Of a stretch of 64,000 bases of DNA, positions 41,685 to 50,105 are shown piece after piece (the first letter of the stretch is position 1; every line of letters starts with the position of its first letter). The translations under genes were made by a program, and so were the position numbers. Under the pieces are notes generated by a model that was given only the letters and a program-made list of their open reading frames with translations, made no database searches and was not told the origin of the DNA. The DNA comes from Rhizobium sp. NZLR1 (GTDB taxonomy: Bacteria; Pseudomonadota; Alphaproteobacteria; Rhizobiales; Rhizobiaceae), in assembly GCF_017357385.1 (NCBI RefSeq), contig NZ_CP071633.1, positions 62,001 to 126,000 on the forward strand. Reading direction: 5' to 3'.

Positions 41685-44006
41685 TCAAGAATCCGGTATC
41701 CAAAAAACCAACTGGTGCGTGCCCGGGGGAAGGACGGCTTCCTCGACGACAGGCTCGCCGTTGAGCGACGGGTTCCGGTGCCGCCGCCCGGGCCGGAAGC
41801 GGCCGATGCATCCTTCCGGAAGGGTCAGCACATAGGTGACCTTGTTGCCGGTGCAATGCCAGCCGGCCTCGATGCGGCCCTGGTCGATGTCATGATGGGC
41901 CGCAACCGGCGAGAGATCGGCAATCGGCGCGGGATCGACGATCACCTCGGCAAATCCGGGTGCATCAGGGCTCGGCGAAATTCCGGCAACGGATTCGAAC
42001 AGCCATTGGCAGACGGCGCCATAGGCGTAGTGGTTGTAGCTGTTCATGTCGGGTTCGTAGATCGTGCCGTCCGGCGCCATCGAATCCCAGCGCTCCCAGA
42101 TCGTCGTCGCCCCCTTCGAGACCTGGTAGAGCCAGCCCGGCACGTCTTCCTGCAGGAAGACCTTTGCCGCCAGGTCGTCCATCCCGAGCTTCGTCAGGGC
42201 CGGCAGCAGGGCAGGTGTGCCGATGAAGCCGGTGCCGATCCTGTAGTCGGCATCGATGATCACCTGGCGGAAATGCTGCTCGGCGGCTGGCCGATGTTCT
42301 GCCGGTATCAGATCGTGCAGGAAGGCCAGTGCATAGGACGTCTGGTCGTTATGCGCCAGCCGTCCCGCCGGCGTGATGAACTCGTTGGCGAAGGCCCGCC
42401 GGATCTCGCCGGCCCGCCGCTTCATCTCATCTTCAAGCTTATGCTCGCCGAGAACGGCTGCGATCTTCGCCAGAAGGTCGGTTGAGATGAAGTGATAGAG
42501 TGTCGCCGCGCAGTCGTCGGCGATCGTCGGCCGGGGTTTTCTGTTGTCGCCGACCGGCTGCAGCCAGTCTCCGAAGGTGAAGCCGCGATCGCCCCAGCGG
42601 GACGGCGGGCGCACCAGCGGACCATCCGAGATCGACCAGACGAAATCGACCCAGCGGACCATGGAATCCAGGCACTCGGACAACACGGCCCGATCGCCGT
42701 AATGGGTGTAGAGAACCCAGGGGATGACGACGATCGCGTCGCCCCAGCCGGTCGAGCCGGCATAGCCCGGGAAATCGGCGGGATGCAGACGTGTCGGATC
42801 CGGCGAAAAATGCGAGACGGCGCCGTCCTCGCGCTGGTCGGCCATCACATCGCGCAGATACTTCCTCAGGAAAGACTGGCTGTCGCTCAGCCAGCAGGCG
42901 GTTGCGGCAAATACCTGGGCGTCGCCCGTCCAGCCCAGGCGTTCGTCGCGCTGCGGGCAATCTGTGGGCACTTCGACGAAATTGGCGCGCTGCGACCAGA
43001 TGGTGTTCTCGACGAGGCGATTGACGAGGGGATTGCCGCAGGTGAAGCCGCCGGCAGGCTCGGGCACCGACGAGATCGGGATGGATGCGATTGCAAGGAT
43101 CTCAGCATCGCCTGATATGGTCACCCTGGCATAGCGGAAACCTTGGAAGGTGAAATGCGGCGCGTAGGTCTCGTCGCCGTCTCCGCGCAGTGTATAGACG
43201 GTCTGCGCCACGGCCGCGCGATAATTGCGATTGTCGAAGTGACGGTCGGGGCCGAGCACTTCCGAATGCTCCACCTGCACTTCGGCACCGCTAGCTCCCC
43301 GAACCGTATATCTGATATAACCGCCGGCATTCTGACCGAAATCGTAAACCGTCCTGCCGTCTTCGTCGGTCCAGCTTTCGATCGGGGCAAGCGGCGGCAA
43401 TTCCCGCACCGCCGCGGTTTCATGGGCGACGAGCAACGCTCTGTCGAACGGCAATCTCTCGGTGCCATGGGTCCCGACAAGATTTTCTGCGCGCGCATCG
43501 TAGATTTCGCCGAAATAGATGCCCGACTTCAGGATCGGCAACAGACCGCTCCGCCATGTGGTGTCGGTGGAAAGAAGGGTGCCGTCCGGTCCGATGAGAT
43601 CCGCGATGGCGCCGATTCTGTCGCCCCAGCAGTTCGCGATCGCCTTGGCGCCCCACATCAAGGGCGAGCGGTACCATCCGTCGGCAAGCCAGATCTCGAT
43701 CCGGTTCTGGCCTGGCTTGAGCAGGTTCGACACGTCATATCGCTGATAGGCAAGGCGATCGTCGTAATTCGTCCAGCCGGGTGTCAGCAGGTCGTCGCCG
43801 ACGCGGGCGCCGTTGATGAAGCAGCGGTAAAGGCCGAGGGCCGAGATGAACAGCTCGACCGGAAGCTTGGAGCCGTCATGTTCGAAGGTTTGGGCGACGA
43901 AGCTTGCGGCCGTTCCCTGGCCGCCATCCGACAGCGGCGCGATCATCTCTCCCGACCAGGTGCGCGAAACGCGGTTGCCGCTGATGGCTGCCGGCTGAAA
44001 GTTCAT
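41685..44006 (-). CDS. GH78 alpha-L-rhamnosidase
   Basis: 773 residues. The N-terminal carbohydrate-binding/accessory region includes FISALGLYRCFINGARVGDDLLTPGWTNYDDRLAYQRYDV in pieces. The central (alpha/alpha)6 catalytic domain has EVPTDCPQRDERLGWTGDAQVFA near residue 335, which contains the acidic catalytic residues, and YNHYAYGAVCQWLFE near residue 680. No signal peptide: it begins MNFQPAAISGN, so hydrolysis is cytoplasmic. ATG 44006 has GGGAGG upstream. It is the first gene of the operon that includes the importer. Substrates in plants include flavonoid rhamnosides and rhamnogalacturonan fragments. Confidence 0.88.
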   Translation of the reverse strand: MNFQPAAISGNRVSRTWSGEMIAPLSDGGQGTAASFVAQTFEHDGSKLPVELFISALGLYRCFINGARVGDDLLTPGWTNYDDRLAYQRYDVSNLLKPGQNRIEIWLADGWYRSPLMWGAKAIANCWGDRIGAIADLIGPDGTLLSTDTTWRSGLLPILKSGIYFGEIYDARAENLVGTHGTERLPFDRALLVAHETAAVRELPPLAPIESWTDEDGRTVYDFGQNAGGYIRYTVRGASGAEVQVEHSEVLGPDRHFDNRNYRAAVAQTVYTLRGDGDETYAPHFTFQGFRYARVTISGDAEILAIASIPISSVPEPAGGFTCGNPLVNRLVENTIWSQRANFVEVPTDCPQRDERLGWTGDAQVFAATACWLSDSQSFLRKYLRDVMADQREDGAVSHFSPDPTRLHPADFPGYAGSTGWGDAIVVIPWVLYTHYGDRAVLSECLDSMVRWVDFVWSISDGPLVRPPSRWGDRGFTFGDWLQPVGDNRKPRPTIADDCAATLYHFISTDLLAKIAAVLGEHKLEDEMKRRAGEIRRAFANEFITPAGRLAHNDQTSYALAFLHDLIPAEHRPAAEQHFRQVIIDADYRIGTGFIGTPALLPALTKLGMDDLAAKVFLQEDVPGWLYQVSKGATTIWERWDSMAPDGTIYEPDMNSYNHYAYGAVCQWLFESVAGISPSPDAPGFAEVIVDPAPIADLSPVAAHHDIDQGRIEAGWHCTGNKVTYVLTLPEGCIGRFRPGRRHRNPSLNGEPVVEEAVLPPGTHQLVFWIPDS

Positions 44007-44024
44007 CAAAACCTCCCAATGATT

Positions 44025-44054
44025 TGTAGAACGGTCTCCGTATAACGTTCTACA
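44025..44054. promoter_or_regulatory. LacI-type operator between rhamnosidase and lacI genes
   Basis: TGTAGAACG (44025-44033) and CGTTCTACA (44046-44054) form 9-bp inverted arms. The right-hand arm is itself the centre of GTATAACGTTCTAC (44040-44053), a 12-of-14 palindrome about the CG step typical of LacI family sites. It lies 19 bp before the rhamnosidase start. Confidence 0.6.
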
Positions 44055-44147
44055 TTTTTTTCGAAAGCGCAATAGAAATTTCGTTGCCGGTCTGCCATGG
44101 TGGTTTTGCGGGCGATTGACGACCCGTAGCCGCAAGCCCGGGATTTC

Positions 44148-45206
44148 ATGTCAGTCGAAGACAAACACAAGCCGCAACGAAACGATCGCGCGACGATCCG
44201 GACGGTGGCCGCGCATGCAGGCGTATCGGTCGCGGCGGTTTCCAAGGTGATGCGGAACGCCTACGGCGTCAGCGAAGCGCTACGCGCAAAGGTTACCGAG
44301 GCCATCGGGGAGCTCGGATATCGCCCCTCGCGGGCGGCGCGCGGATTGCGCGGCCAGAGTTTCACCATCGGCGTGCTGCTGATCGACATCCGCAACCCCT
44401 TCCTGCCCGACGTGATCGCCGGCGTGAACGGGGTGCTGGCGCCGTCGCACTATCAGGCGATGATCGGCGTCAGCGATGCGCGCGTGCAACTGGAGACCTC
44501 GTTGATCGAGTCGATGATCGACTACAAGATGGACGGCCTTATCCTGGTTGCGCCGCGGCTGCCCTCGGAGATCCTCGCAAAATTTGCGGTTCAGGTACCG
44601 ATCGTCACGGTCGGTTACCACGATGCCAGCGCCACGGCCTTCGATACCATCAATGCCGACGACCAGCGGGGGGCGGAGATCGCCGTCGAAGCGCTGTTTG
44701 CCTGCGGCTACCGCGATATCGGCATGCTGAGCCTCGGCGAGCGCGAGGGGCACGCGGTTTCCGTCGTCCGCCAGCGTGAGATCGGGTTCCGCCGGGCGAT
44801 GCAGCGCGGCGGGCTCGGCTCGCCGGCGCCGATCGTCAAAATTCCCATGGCCTCGCCAAAGCGGGAAGACGTGATGCGAAAGTTTCTGTCGAGGAAGGAC
44901 AGGCCGCGCGCCGTGTTCTGCTGGAGCGATCTCGACGCGATCACACTTCTGAGCCTGGCGATGGAGATGGGCGTGCGCGTGCCCGAAGACCTCGCCGTCA
45001 TCGGATATGACAACTCGACGACCGCTGCCCTCGGCCTCGTCAATCTCGCAAGTATCGACCAGTCGGGCCGGGAGCTCGGCCAGGTCGCTACCCGGGCGCT
45101 CATTTCCAGAATAGAAGGCCGCACCGCGGCCGAGCATATTCTCCAGATACCGTCGCTGGTCAGCCGCAACAGTCTGATCGGGTCCGAGGACAAAAAACAG
45201 CGTTGA
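44148..45206 (+). CDS. LacI-family transcriptional regulator
   Basis: 352 residues. The helix-turn-helix and hinge (residues 15-70: TIRTVAAHAGVSVAAVSKVMRNAYGVSEALRAKV...LGYRPSRAARGL) are followed by a periplasmic-binding-protein-like effector domain (GVLLIDIRNPFLPDVIAG; VIGYDNS). Divergent from the GH78 operon with the operator between, it very probably represses rhamnoside uptake and hydrolysis. Effector is likely rhamnose or a rhamnoside, by inference. Confidence 0.87.
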   Translation: MSVEDKHKPQRNDRATIRTVAAHAGVSVAAVSKVMRNAYGVSEALRAKVTEAIGELGYRPSRAARGLRGQSFTIGVLLIDIRNPFLPDVIAGVNGVLAPSHYQAMIGVSDARVQLETSLIESMIDYKMDGLILVAPRLPSEILAKFAVQVPIVTVGYHDASATAFDTINADDQRGAEIAVEALFACGYRDIGMLSLGEREGHAVSVVRQREIGFRRAMQRGGLGSPAPIVKIPMASPKREDVMRKFLSRKDRPRAVFCWSDLDAITLLSLAMEMGVRVPEDLAVIGYDNSTTAALGLVNLASIDQSGRELGQVATRALISRIEGRTAAEHILQIPSLVSRNSLIGSEDKKQR

Positions 45207-45252
45207 AGGTAAGGCCCGGCAGCGGCAGTCGCCGCGTGCCGGCCTCGTTGTC

Positions 45253-46164
45253 TCAGGCAGCCTGCCGGATCTTCGAGGGACGCGTGGCGGCGGCCTTTTC
45301 GACCATGGCGGTGACTTCTGCACGGCGGGCGCCTGAAAGCGGCAGGCGCGGCATGCGGACGCGTTCGGAGCCGCGGCCCATGATCTGCTCGGCGAGTTTG
45401 ATCGACTGCACGAGGTCGTGCTCGGCGTCGAGATGCAGGAGCGGCATGAACCAGCGATAGATCTTGCGGGCCTCTTCCCAGTCGCCGCGTTCGGCGGCGG
45501 CGCCGAGCTGCACGGATTCCTGCGGGAAGGCGCTGGTCAGGCCCGAGACCCAGCCCTTGGCGCCGAGCATCAGGCCCTCGAGCGCAACATCGTCGAGACC
45601 GGCGAAGATATCGAAGCGATCGCCGAATTCATTGATGAGATCGGTGAAGCGGCGCGGATCCGGCGCGCTTTCCTTGACGGCCTTGATATTCGGCACGTCG
45701 GCAAGGACCTTCAGCACATCGGCGCCGATGTTGACGCGGTAGGCCGGCGGGTTGTTGTAGAGCATGATCGGCAGCGAGGTCGCTTCGGCGACGGTGCGGA
45801 AATGGGCGATCAGCTCTTCCGGCTTCGGCACATAGACCATGGCCGGCAGCAGCATCAGGCCATCGGCGCCAAGCTTTTCAGCGTCACGGGCATAGGCGAC
45901 GGCACGGCGGGTGTCGAATTCGGAGACGCCGGTGACGACGGGAACGCGGCCGTTGACGACCTCGACGGCGGCTTTCAGGATCGTGCGCTTCTCATCGGGA
46001 TCGAGCGAATTGTTCTCGCCGCATGTGCCCATGACGATCAGCCCGTTGACACCATCGTTGACGAGCGCGTCCTGGACGCGCTGGGTCGCGGTGAGATCCA
46101 CGGACAGATCTTCGTTGAATTGCGTCGTTACGGCGGGAAATACGCCCTTCCATCCTGTCGTCAT
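45253..46164 (-). CDS. DapA/NAL-family aldolase or dehydratase
   Basis: 303-residue class I aldolase-fold protein. Schiff-base lysine K164 (IKAVKES), Tyr136 (IMLYNNPP), and a GTCGEN motif near residue 47 replacing the TTGE of true dihydrodipicolinate synthase; such changes are usual in catabolic relatives (keto-deoxy sugar acid dehydratases, 4-hydroxy-2-oxoglutarate-type aldolases). ATG at 46164 gives MTTGWKGVFPAV; the open frame upstream belongs to the promoter. It is divergent from a GntR regulator, so it probably acts in sugar-acid or hydroxyproline-type catabolism. Convergent with lacI, 46 bp apart. Confidence 0.83.
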   Translation of the reverse strand: MTTGWKGVFPAVTTQFNEDLSVDLTATQRVQDALVNDGVNGLIVMGTCGENNSLDPDEKRTILKAAVEVVNGRVPVVTGVSEFDTRRAVAYARDAEKLGADGLMLLPAMVYVPKPEELIAHFRTVAEATSLPIMLYNNPPAYRVNIGADVLKVLADVPNIKAVKESAPDPRRFTDLINEFGDRFDIFAGLDDVALEGLMLGAKGWVSGLTSAFPQESVQLGAAAERGDWEEARKIYRWFMPLLHLDAEHDLVQSIKLAEQIMGRGSERVRMPRLPLSGARRAEVTAMVEKAAATRPSKIRQAA

Positions 46165-46203
46165 CGATCGAGCTCCGTTGAAATCGGTTGCGTTATATAC
46201 AAA

Positions 46204-46214
46204 CTGTCGACAAG
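46204..46214. promoter_or_regulatory. Possible GntR operator TGTCGACA
   Basis: The palindrome TGTCGACA (46205-46212) lies midway between the divergent DapA-like and GntR genes and next to TATATA (46195-46200), which would serve as a -10 box for the minus-strand gene. Confidence 0.45.
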
Positions 46215-46295
46215 ATTCAATGATCTTGATCTGAAGAATTTCAGGGCAGGTCACCACCGTTGCAGGTATCGGCCGAAACGACATACAAGGCTTTC

Positions 46296-47018
46296 ATGAA
46301 CGAGGACGGGCGGATGCAGAACGACGCGGAAAATGTGCGGGTGCGCGGCTCCGGTACGCAGAGCGTCTATGTCACGCTGCGCCGGGAAATCCTGTCGATG
46401 GCACTGGAACCCGGCAGTCCGCTCGATGAGGTGCGGCTGTCGGAGCGCTTCGGCATGTCGAGGACTCCCATTCGCGAGGCGCTGTTGCGGCTCGCCGCCG
46501 ACGGGCTGGTCACGACCCTGCCGAACCGCAACACGATCGTCGCGACCATCGATTTCGCAAGCCTGCCCACCTATTTCGAAGCGCTGACGCTGATGTATCG
46601 GGTCACGACGCGCGGCGCCGCCGGAAGGCGAAATGCCGAAATCATGAAGGCCATCCGCCTGCATCAGAAGGACTTCGCCGATGCCGTCGCCGCGCGCGAT
46701 GCCTATGCGATGATCGAGGCTAACCGCGAATTTCACGTGGCGATCGCCGAGCTTGCCGGCAATTCCTATTACACGGCCTTCTTCGCCAGGCTGCTCGATG
46801 AAGGCCGGCCCATCCTTCGCCTTTATTATTCGACCTTCGACGACCGCCTGCCGCGCCAATATGTCGACGAACATGAGGAAATCATCGCCGCGATCGAGGC
46901 TGGCGACGCCGAGCAGGCCGACCGGCTGGCGATCGCTCACGCGAGCCAGATCGTCCGCCAGATCCAGGACTATATCGCCCGCGACCTCGACCGGCCGGTG
47001 GCGATCAGCATATCTTGA
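46296..47018 (+). CDS. GntR-family transcriptional regulator (FCD type)
   Basis: 240 residues from the ATG at 46296; a further ATG at 46314 is possible. Winged helix at residues ~20-85 (VYVTLRREILSMALEPGSPL, LSERFGMSRTPIREALLRLAADGLV), then an FCD domain with ANREFHVAIAELAGNSYY and HEEIIAAIEAGDAEQADRLAIAH, in which the conserved histidines probably bind metal and effector. Divergent from the DapA-like gene, which it likely controls. Confidence 0.85.
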   Translation: MNEDGRMQNDAENVRVRGSGTQSVYVTLRREILSMALEPGSPLDEVRLSERFGMSRTPIREALLRLAADGLVTTLPNRNTIVATIDFASLPTYFEALTLMYRVTTRGAAGRRNAEIMKAIRLHQKDFADAVAARDAYAMIEANREFHVAIAELAGNSYYTAFFARLLDEGRPILRLYYSTFDDRLPRQYVDEHEEIIAAIEAGDAEQADRLAIAHASQIVRQIQDYIARDLDRPVAISIS

Positions 47019-47072
47019 GAAGCGGCTGGGTCGGAGGCGAGGGCAGCCGAACACGAAGAGCAGGAAAACAAC

Positions 47073-47528
47073 ATGTCGTGGCAGCACCCCGTACCCCGCA
47101 TCACCGAGGACGAACGGCTGGCCCGCCTCACCAGGCTTCGGCAAGCAATCGAAGCCGAAGGTCTGGAGGCCATGCTTCTCGGCCCGACTGAAAGCCTGCG
47201 TTATTTCACCGGCCTCATCTGGCATCCGAGAGAAAGGTTCCTCGGCGTGCTCGCCACGCCCACCGCCGTTTTTTATATCGTTCCCGGTTTCGAGCGCAGC
47301 CGTGTCGAAACGCTGCCGCATCTGCGGGGGGAAATTCTGGTCTGGGAAGAGGAGGAGAGTAGTGCGGCGCTTATCGCCCGCCTGGTCGGCCAACGCGGCA
47401 GGCTCGCGCTCGACGATGGTTTGCCGCTGTTCTTCTATCACGCTCTGGCAGAGACCTGCGGCGCACTTTTGAAAGCTCATGGCGAAAAGCGCCGCCTCGT
47501 TCGTAAACCCTTTTGCCTCTCTCGCTAA
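47073..47528 (+). pseudogene. M24 peptidase / creatinase N-terminal domain, truncated
   Basis: 151 residues corresponding only to the N-terminal creatinase-like domain of an Xaa-Pro aminopeptidase-type protein (RLTRLRQAIEAEGLEAMLLGPTESLRYFTGL; later GRLALDDGLPLFFYHAL). The metal-binding pita-bread catalytic domain, about 220 residues, is missing. Homology stops near 47500, just before an AT-rich foreign-looking gene, so the 3' part was probably lost when that DNA entered. It follows the GntR gene by 54 bp and may once have belonged to that pathway. Confidence 0.8.
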
Positions 47529-47562
47529 TCTGAGTTAAGTCGAATTTTCCTACAAGTTACTG

Positions 47563-48477
47563 TTGAAGATTTGGAGCGCCCGGGTGTCTACGAAGCAACG
47601 CATTATATTCGCGGCCAAAACGGTGCTGCCAAAGCCCCTAATTGAGGCAATCAGGAGCCGCAGAGGCCCCAGCAGTAAGAACCTGTCTGCGTGGGACGGA
47701 ACGGCAGTTCAGTCCGATGCGGAGCGGTTCCTGTCCTCGCGCATTGTTGCAGACCAAATTGATGGCATGCTCTCCCCATTTTCAATGGCTGCAATGGATA
47801 GTTTGCTATCACTTCAGGCATCAAATCCCGAAATCTCAGGGAACGTTGTTGAATTTGGGACCTATAAAGGCCGCTCCGCCGCGATCATAGCACCACGGGT
47901 CAGGCCATCGGAAAAGTTTGTTCTCGTTGATGTTGCCGACTACCTGGAGGTGGATAAAATACGGGCTATCAATGCCGGTATGGAATTTATTCTCTGCAAA
48001 TCGGAGGAATTTCGTTCACATTACCCGGACTACAAGCAACTCCGAAAGAATTGTCGATTTATTCACGTCGATTCCAGCCATGCCTATAGAACTACATTTC
48101 AAGAAATGAAACTATGCAACGAACTCCTGTCCGCCGGAGGTGTCGCGGTTTTTGACGATTACACGAACTTGAATTACTCGCAGGTGCTTCCGGCAATGTA
48201 TAAATATATTTACACGGCAAATCCGGATTTGGCTGTATTTATGGTGACGGATGTGAAGGCTTACTTGTGCAGAAAAAATTATTTAAATTATTATTTATCG
48301 TTTGTTCTTCAGGGTGCGGTACCGTCGATGACGGCGCGGGGCATTGAAGATGCGATAATATCGCGGACCGACTGGGACAAGGAATACCGCGCCATCTATT
48401 TACGCACTCGTAGTCCCGGCGAAACAGGTGCTCACTACGGCGAGGAAATTTACGGAAGACTCTACGAGGGGCCCTGA
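47563..48477 (+). CDS. SAM-dependent methyltransferase-like protein (Methyltransf_24 type)
   Basis: Up to 304 residues from a TTG at 47563; a GTG at 47584 is an alternative and neither has a good ribosome-binding site. The core shows NVVEFGTYKGRSAAIIA near residue 95 (SAM-binding glycine-rich strand), KFVLVDVADYLEV near residue 118, FIHVDSSHAYRTTFQEM near residue 168 and GGVAVFDDYTN near residue 193, as in TylF/CmcI-like methyltransferases. Base composition is clearly richer in A+T, with codons such as AAA, TTA and AAT that the neighbours avoid, indicating recent transfer. Related genes occur in glycan loci. Function uncertain. Confidence 0.72.
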   Translation: MKIWSARVSTKQRIIFAAKTVLPKPLIEAIRSRRGPSSKNLSAWDGTAVQSDAERFLSSRIVADQIDGMLSPFSMAAMDSLLSLQASNPEISGNVVEFGTYKGRSAAIIAPRVRPSEKFVLVDVADYLEVDKIRAINAGMEFILCKSEEFRSHYPDYKQLRKNCRFIHVDSSHAYRTTFQEMKLCNELLSAGGVAVFDDYTNLNYSQVLPAMYKYIYTANPDLAVFMVTDVKAYLCRKNYLNYYLSFVLQGAVPSMTARGIEDAIISRTDWDKEYRAIYLRTRSPGETGAHYGEEIYGRLYEGP

Positions 48478-48744
48478 GTTATCAATCCAAGCACGGCAGG
48501 AGCATTAAGCGGGGGATTTTTGGAGTCGACGATCGACGTCACAGCGGTTAAAAACCTCATTGAGTTCGATTGTTTTGAAATGATCCTGCGCCGGTACAAT
48601 CCACATTGGCTCATTGCCGCCGAATCTGATTGTGAGAGGGGGGCGGTTGCCTTGCGAAACTGGCGCGACCCGGCGCGAGTTTCAGACGTCATTCTATCGG
48701 ATCAAGGGCCGCTATAATCGCTCAGGGACGCGGCCTAAAGTGCC
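48478..48744. other. Gene-free remnant region beside the foreign methyltransferase
   Basis: 267 bp of mixed composition. A 65-codon TTG-initiated frame at 48520-48717 has no ribosome-binding site and no recognisable motif. The segment looks like decayed DNA at the right edge of the AT-rich insertion before normal rhizobial composition resumes in the fucosidase gene. Confidence 0.4.
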
Positions 48745-50076
48745 TTAAACACCAGGCGTGCTCGCGGCCTTGAGCTTGACCTCGATGACGGGGACCACGA
48801 CCTTGGGTCGGCGCACCGGCAGGACGAATGTCAGTTCGTCGTCGGCGACGGCGAACTGGGTGTTCGTCCATAAGGTATTGGCGGAGGGGCGCAGCCAGGT
48901 CACTTCGCTGGCATCATGCAAGAATTGCGCATATTCGACTTTCCCGGCCAAAGCATCGAAATGCAAATGCTTATAGGGCCAGTTGAAGAGGTGGATATAG
49001 AGGCGATCGCCGTTCTGGGTCAGGCGGCAATCGGGCGGGGCGGTGAAGTCGGATTGGGTGCAGCCGACGATGCTGCGCTCGTGCAGCGCCATCCACTCCT
49101 CATAGGCGGCAAGGGCTGATATTGCGCGGTGGTCGAGCGTGCCGCGCGCCGTCGGCCCGACATTCATCAGCAGATTGCCGCCTATGGCAACGGTGCCGAC
49201 CAGCATCTGCACCAGTTGCTCCGTGCTTTTCCAGGTGTCCTCGTCGCGGTGATAACCCCAGGAGCCGCTGAGCGTCTGGCAGGCTTCCCAGACGACGCGC
49301 CTGCCGTCGCGTTTCGGCCAGGCGCGCGGCATATATTGTTCCGGCGTGACGATGTCGGGCTGCAGACCGGCGAGATCGAGCCGGTTGTTGATGATGATGT
49401 CGGGGGCAAGCTCGCGCACCATGCGCACGAGCTTCTCGCTTTCCCAGTCTCGATGGCCCTTTCCGACCAAATCTCCGAGCTTCCACTGCGGATAGCTGAA
49501 ATCGAACCACATGATGTCGATCTGCCCGAACTCGGTCAGCAACTCGCGCACCTGTTCGCGCATGAAGGCGGCATAACGGAGCATATCCCGGCCTTCGTTG
49601 ATCTCTAACGCATCGGGATGATTGCGCTGCGGATGGCGCGGATCGACCGTGAAGTCGGGATGATGCCAGTCGATCAGCGAATAGTAGAAGCCGATCCTCA
49701 GGCCCTCGGCGCGGAAGGCGTCGACGAAGGGGCGCAGCAGATCCTTGCCATAAGGCGTGTTGGTCACCTTGAAGTCGGTCGCCTTGGTATCCCAGAGGCA
49801 GAAGCCTTCATGATGCTTGGTCGTCAGCACCACGTATTTCATGCCCGCAGCCTTGGCGCGTCTCGCCCATTCACGCGGGTCATAGAGATCGGGATCGAAA
49901 TGATCGAAATATTTCTGGTAGTCGGCGTCGTTCAGTTCTTCGCGGCTCTTAACCCATTCATGGCGCGCCGGCAGGGCATAAAGCCCCCAATGCACGAACA
50001 TGCCGAACCGCTCGTGGACGAACCAGGCCTTCTTCTCCTCGGGCAAGGCCAGTGAATGCAGATTGTCGCCATCCAT
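48745..50076 (-). CDS. GH29 alpha-L-fucosidase
   Basis: 443 residues from the ATG at 50076, which has AGGAGG 10 nt upstream. N-terminal WFVHERFGMFVHWGLYALPARHEW and YVVLTTKHHEGFCLWD (near residues 81-96) are standard GH29 motifs; the catalytic nucleophile is Asp192 in IMWFDFSYP. A short C-terminal beta domain follows. No signal peptide, so it acts in the cytoplasm. It lies 29 bp downstream of the LacI gene on the same strand and divergent from the oligosaccharide-type importer, implying that fucosylated oligosaccharides are substrates of this system. Confidence 0.88.
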   Translation of the reverse strand: MDGDNLHSLALPEEKKAWFVHERFGMFVHWGLYALPARHEWVKSREELNDADYQKYFDHFDPDLYDPREWARRAKAAGMKYVVLTTKHHEGFCLWDTKATDFKVTNTPYGKDLLRPFVDAFRAEGLRIGFYYSLIDWHHPDFTVDPRHPQRNHPDALEINEGRDMLRYAAFMREQVRELLTEFGQIDIMWFDFSYPQWKLGDLVGKGHRDWESEKLVRMVRELAPDIIINNRLDLAGLQPDIVTPEQYMPRAWPKRDGRRVVWEACQTLSGSWGYHRDEDTWKSTEQLVQMLVGTVAIGGNLLMNVGPTARGTLDHRAISALAAYEEWMALHERSIVGCTQSDFTAPPDCRLTQNGDRLYIHLFNWPYKHLHFDALAGKVEYAQFLHDASEVTWLRPSANTLWTNTQFAVADDELTFVLPVRRPKVVVPVIEVKLKAASTPGV

Positions 50077-50105
50077 GGGATATATTCCTCCTGTTGATAG
50101 TCGAA

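Noticed and set aside
46251..47480. 409-codon minus-strand open frame
   Set aside because: Antisense to the GntR regulator and the M24 remnant, both with clear motifs.
48520..48717. 65-codon TTG-started frame
   Set aside because: No ribosome-binding site or known motif; treated as remnant DNA rather than a gene.
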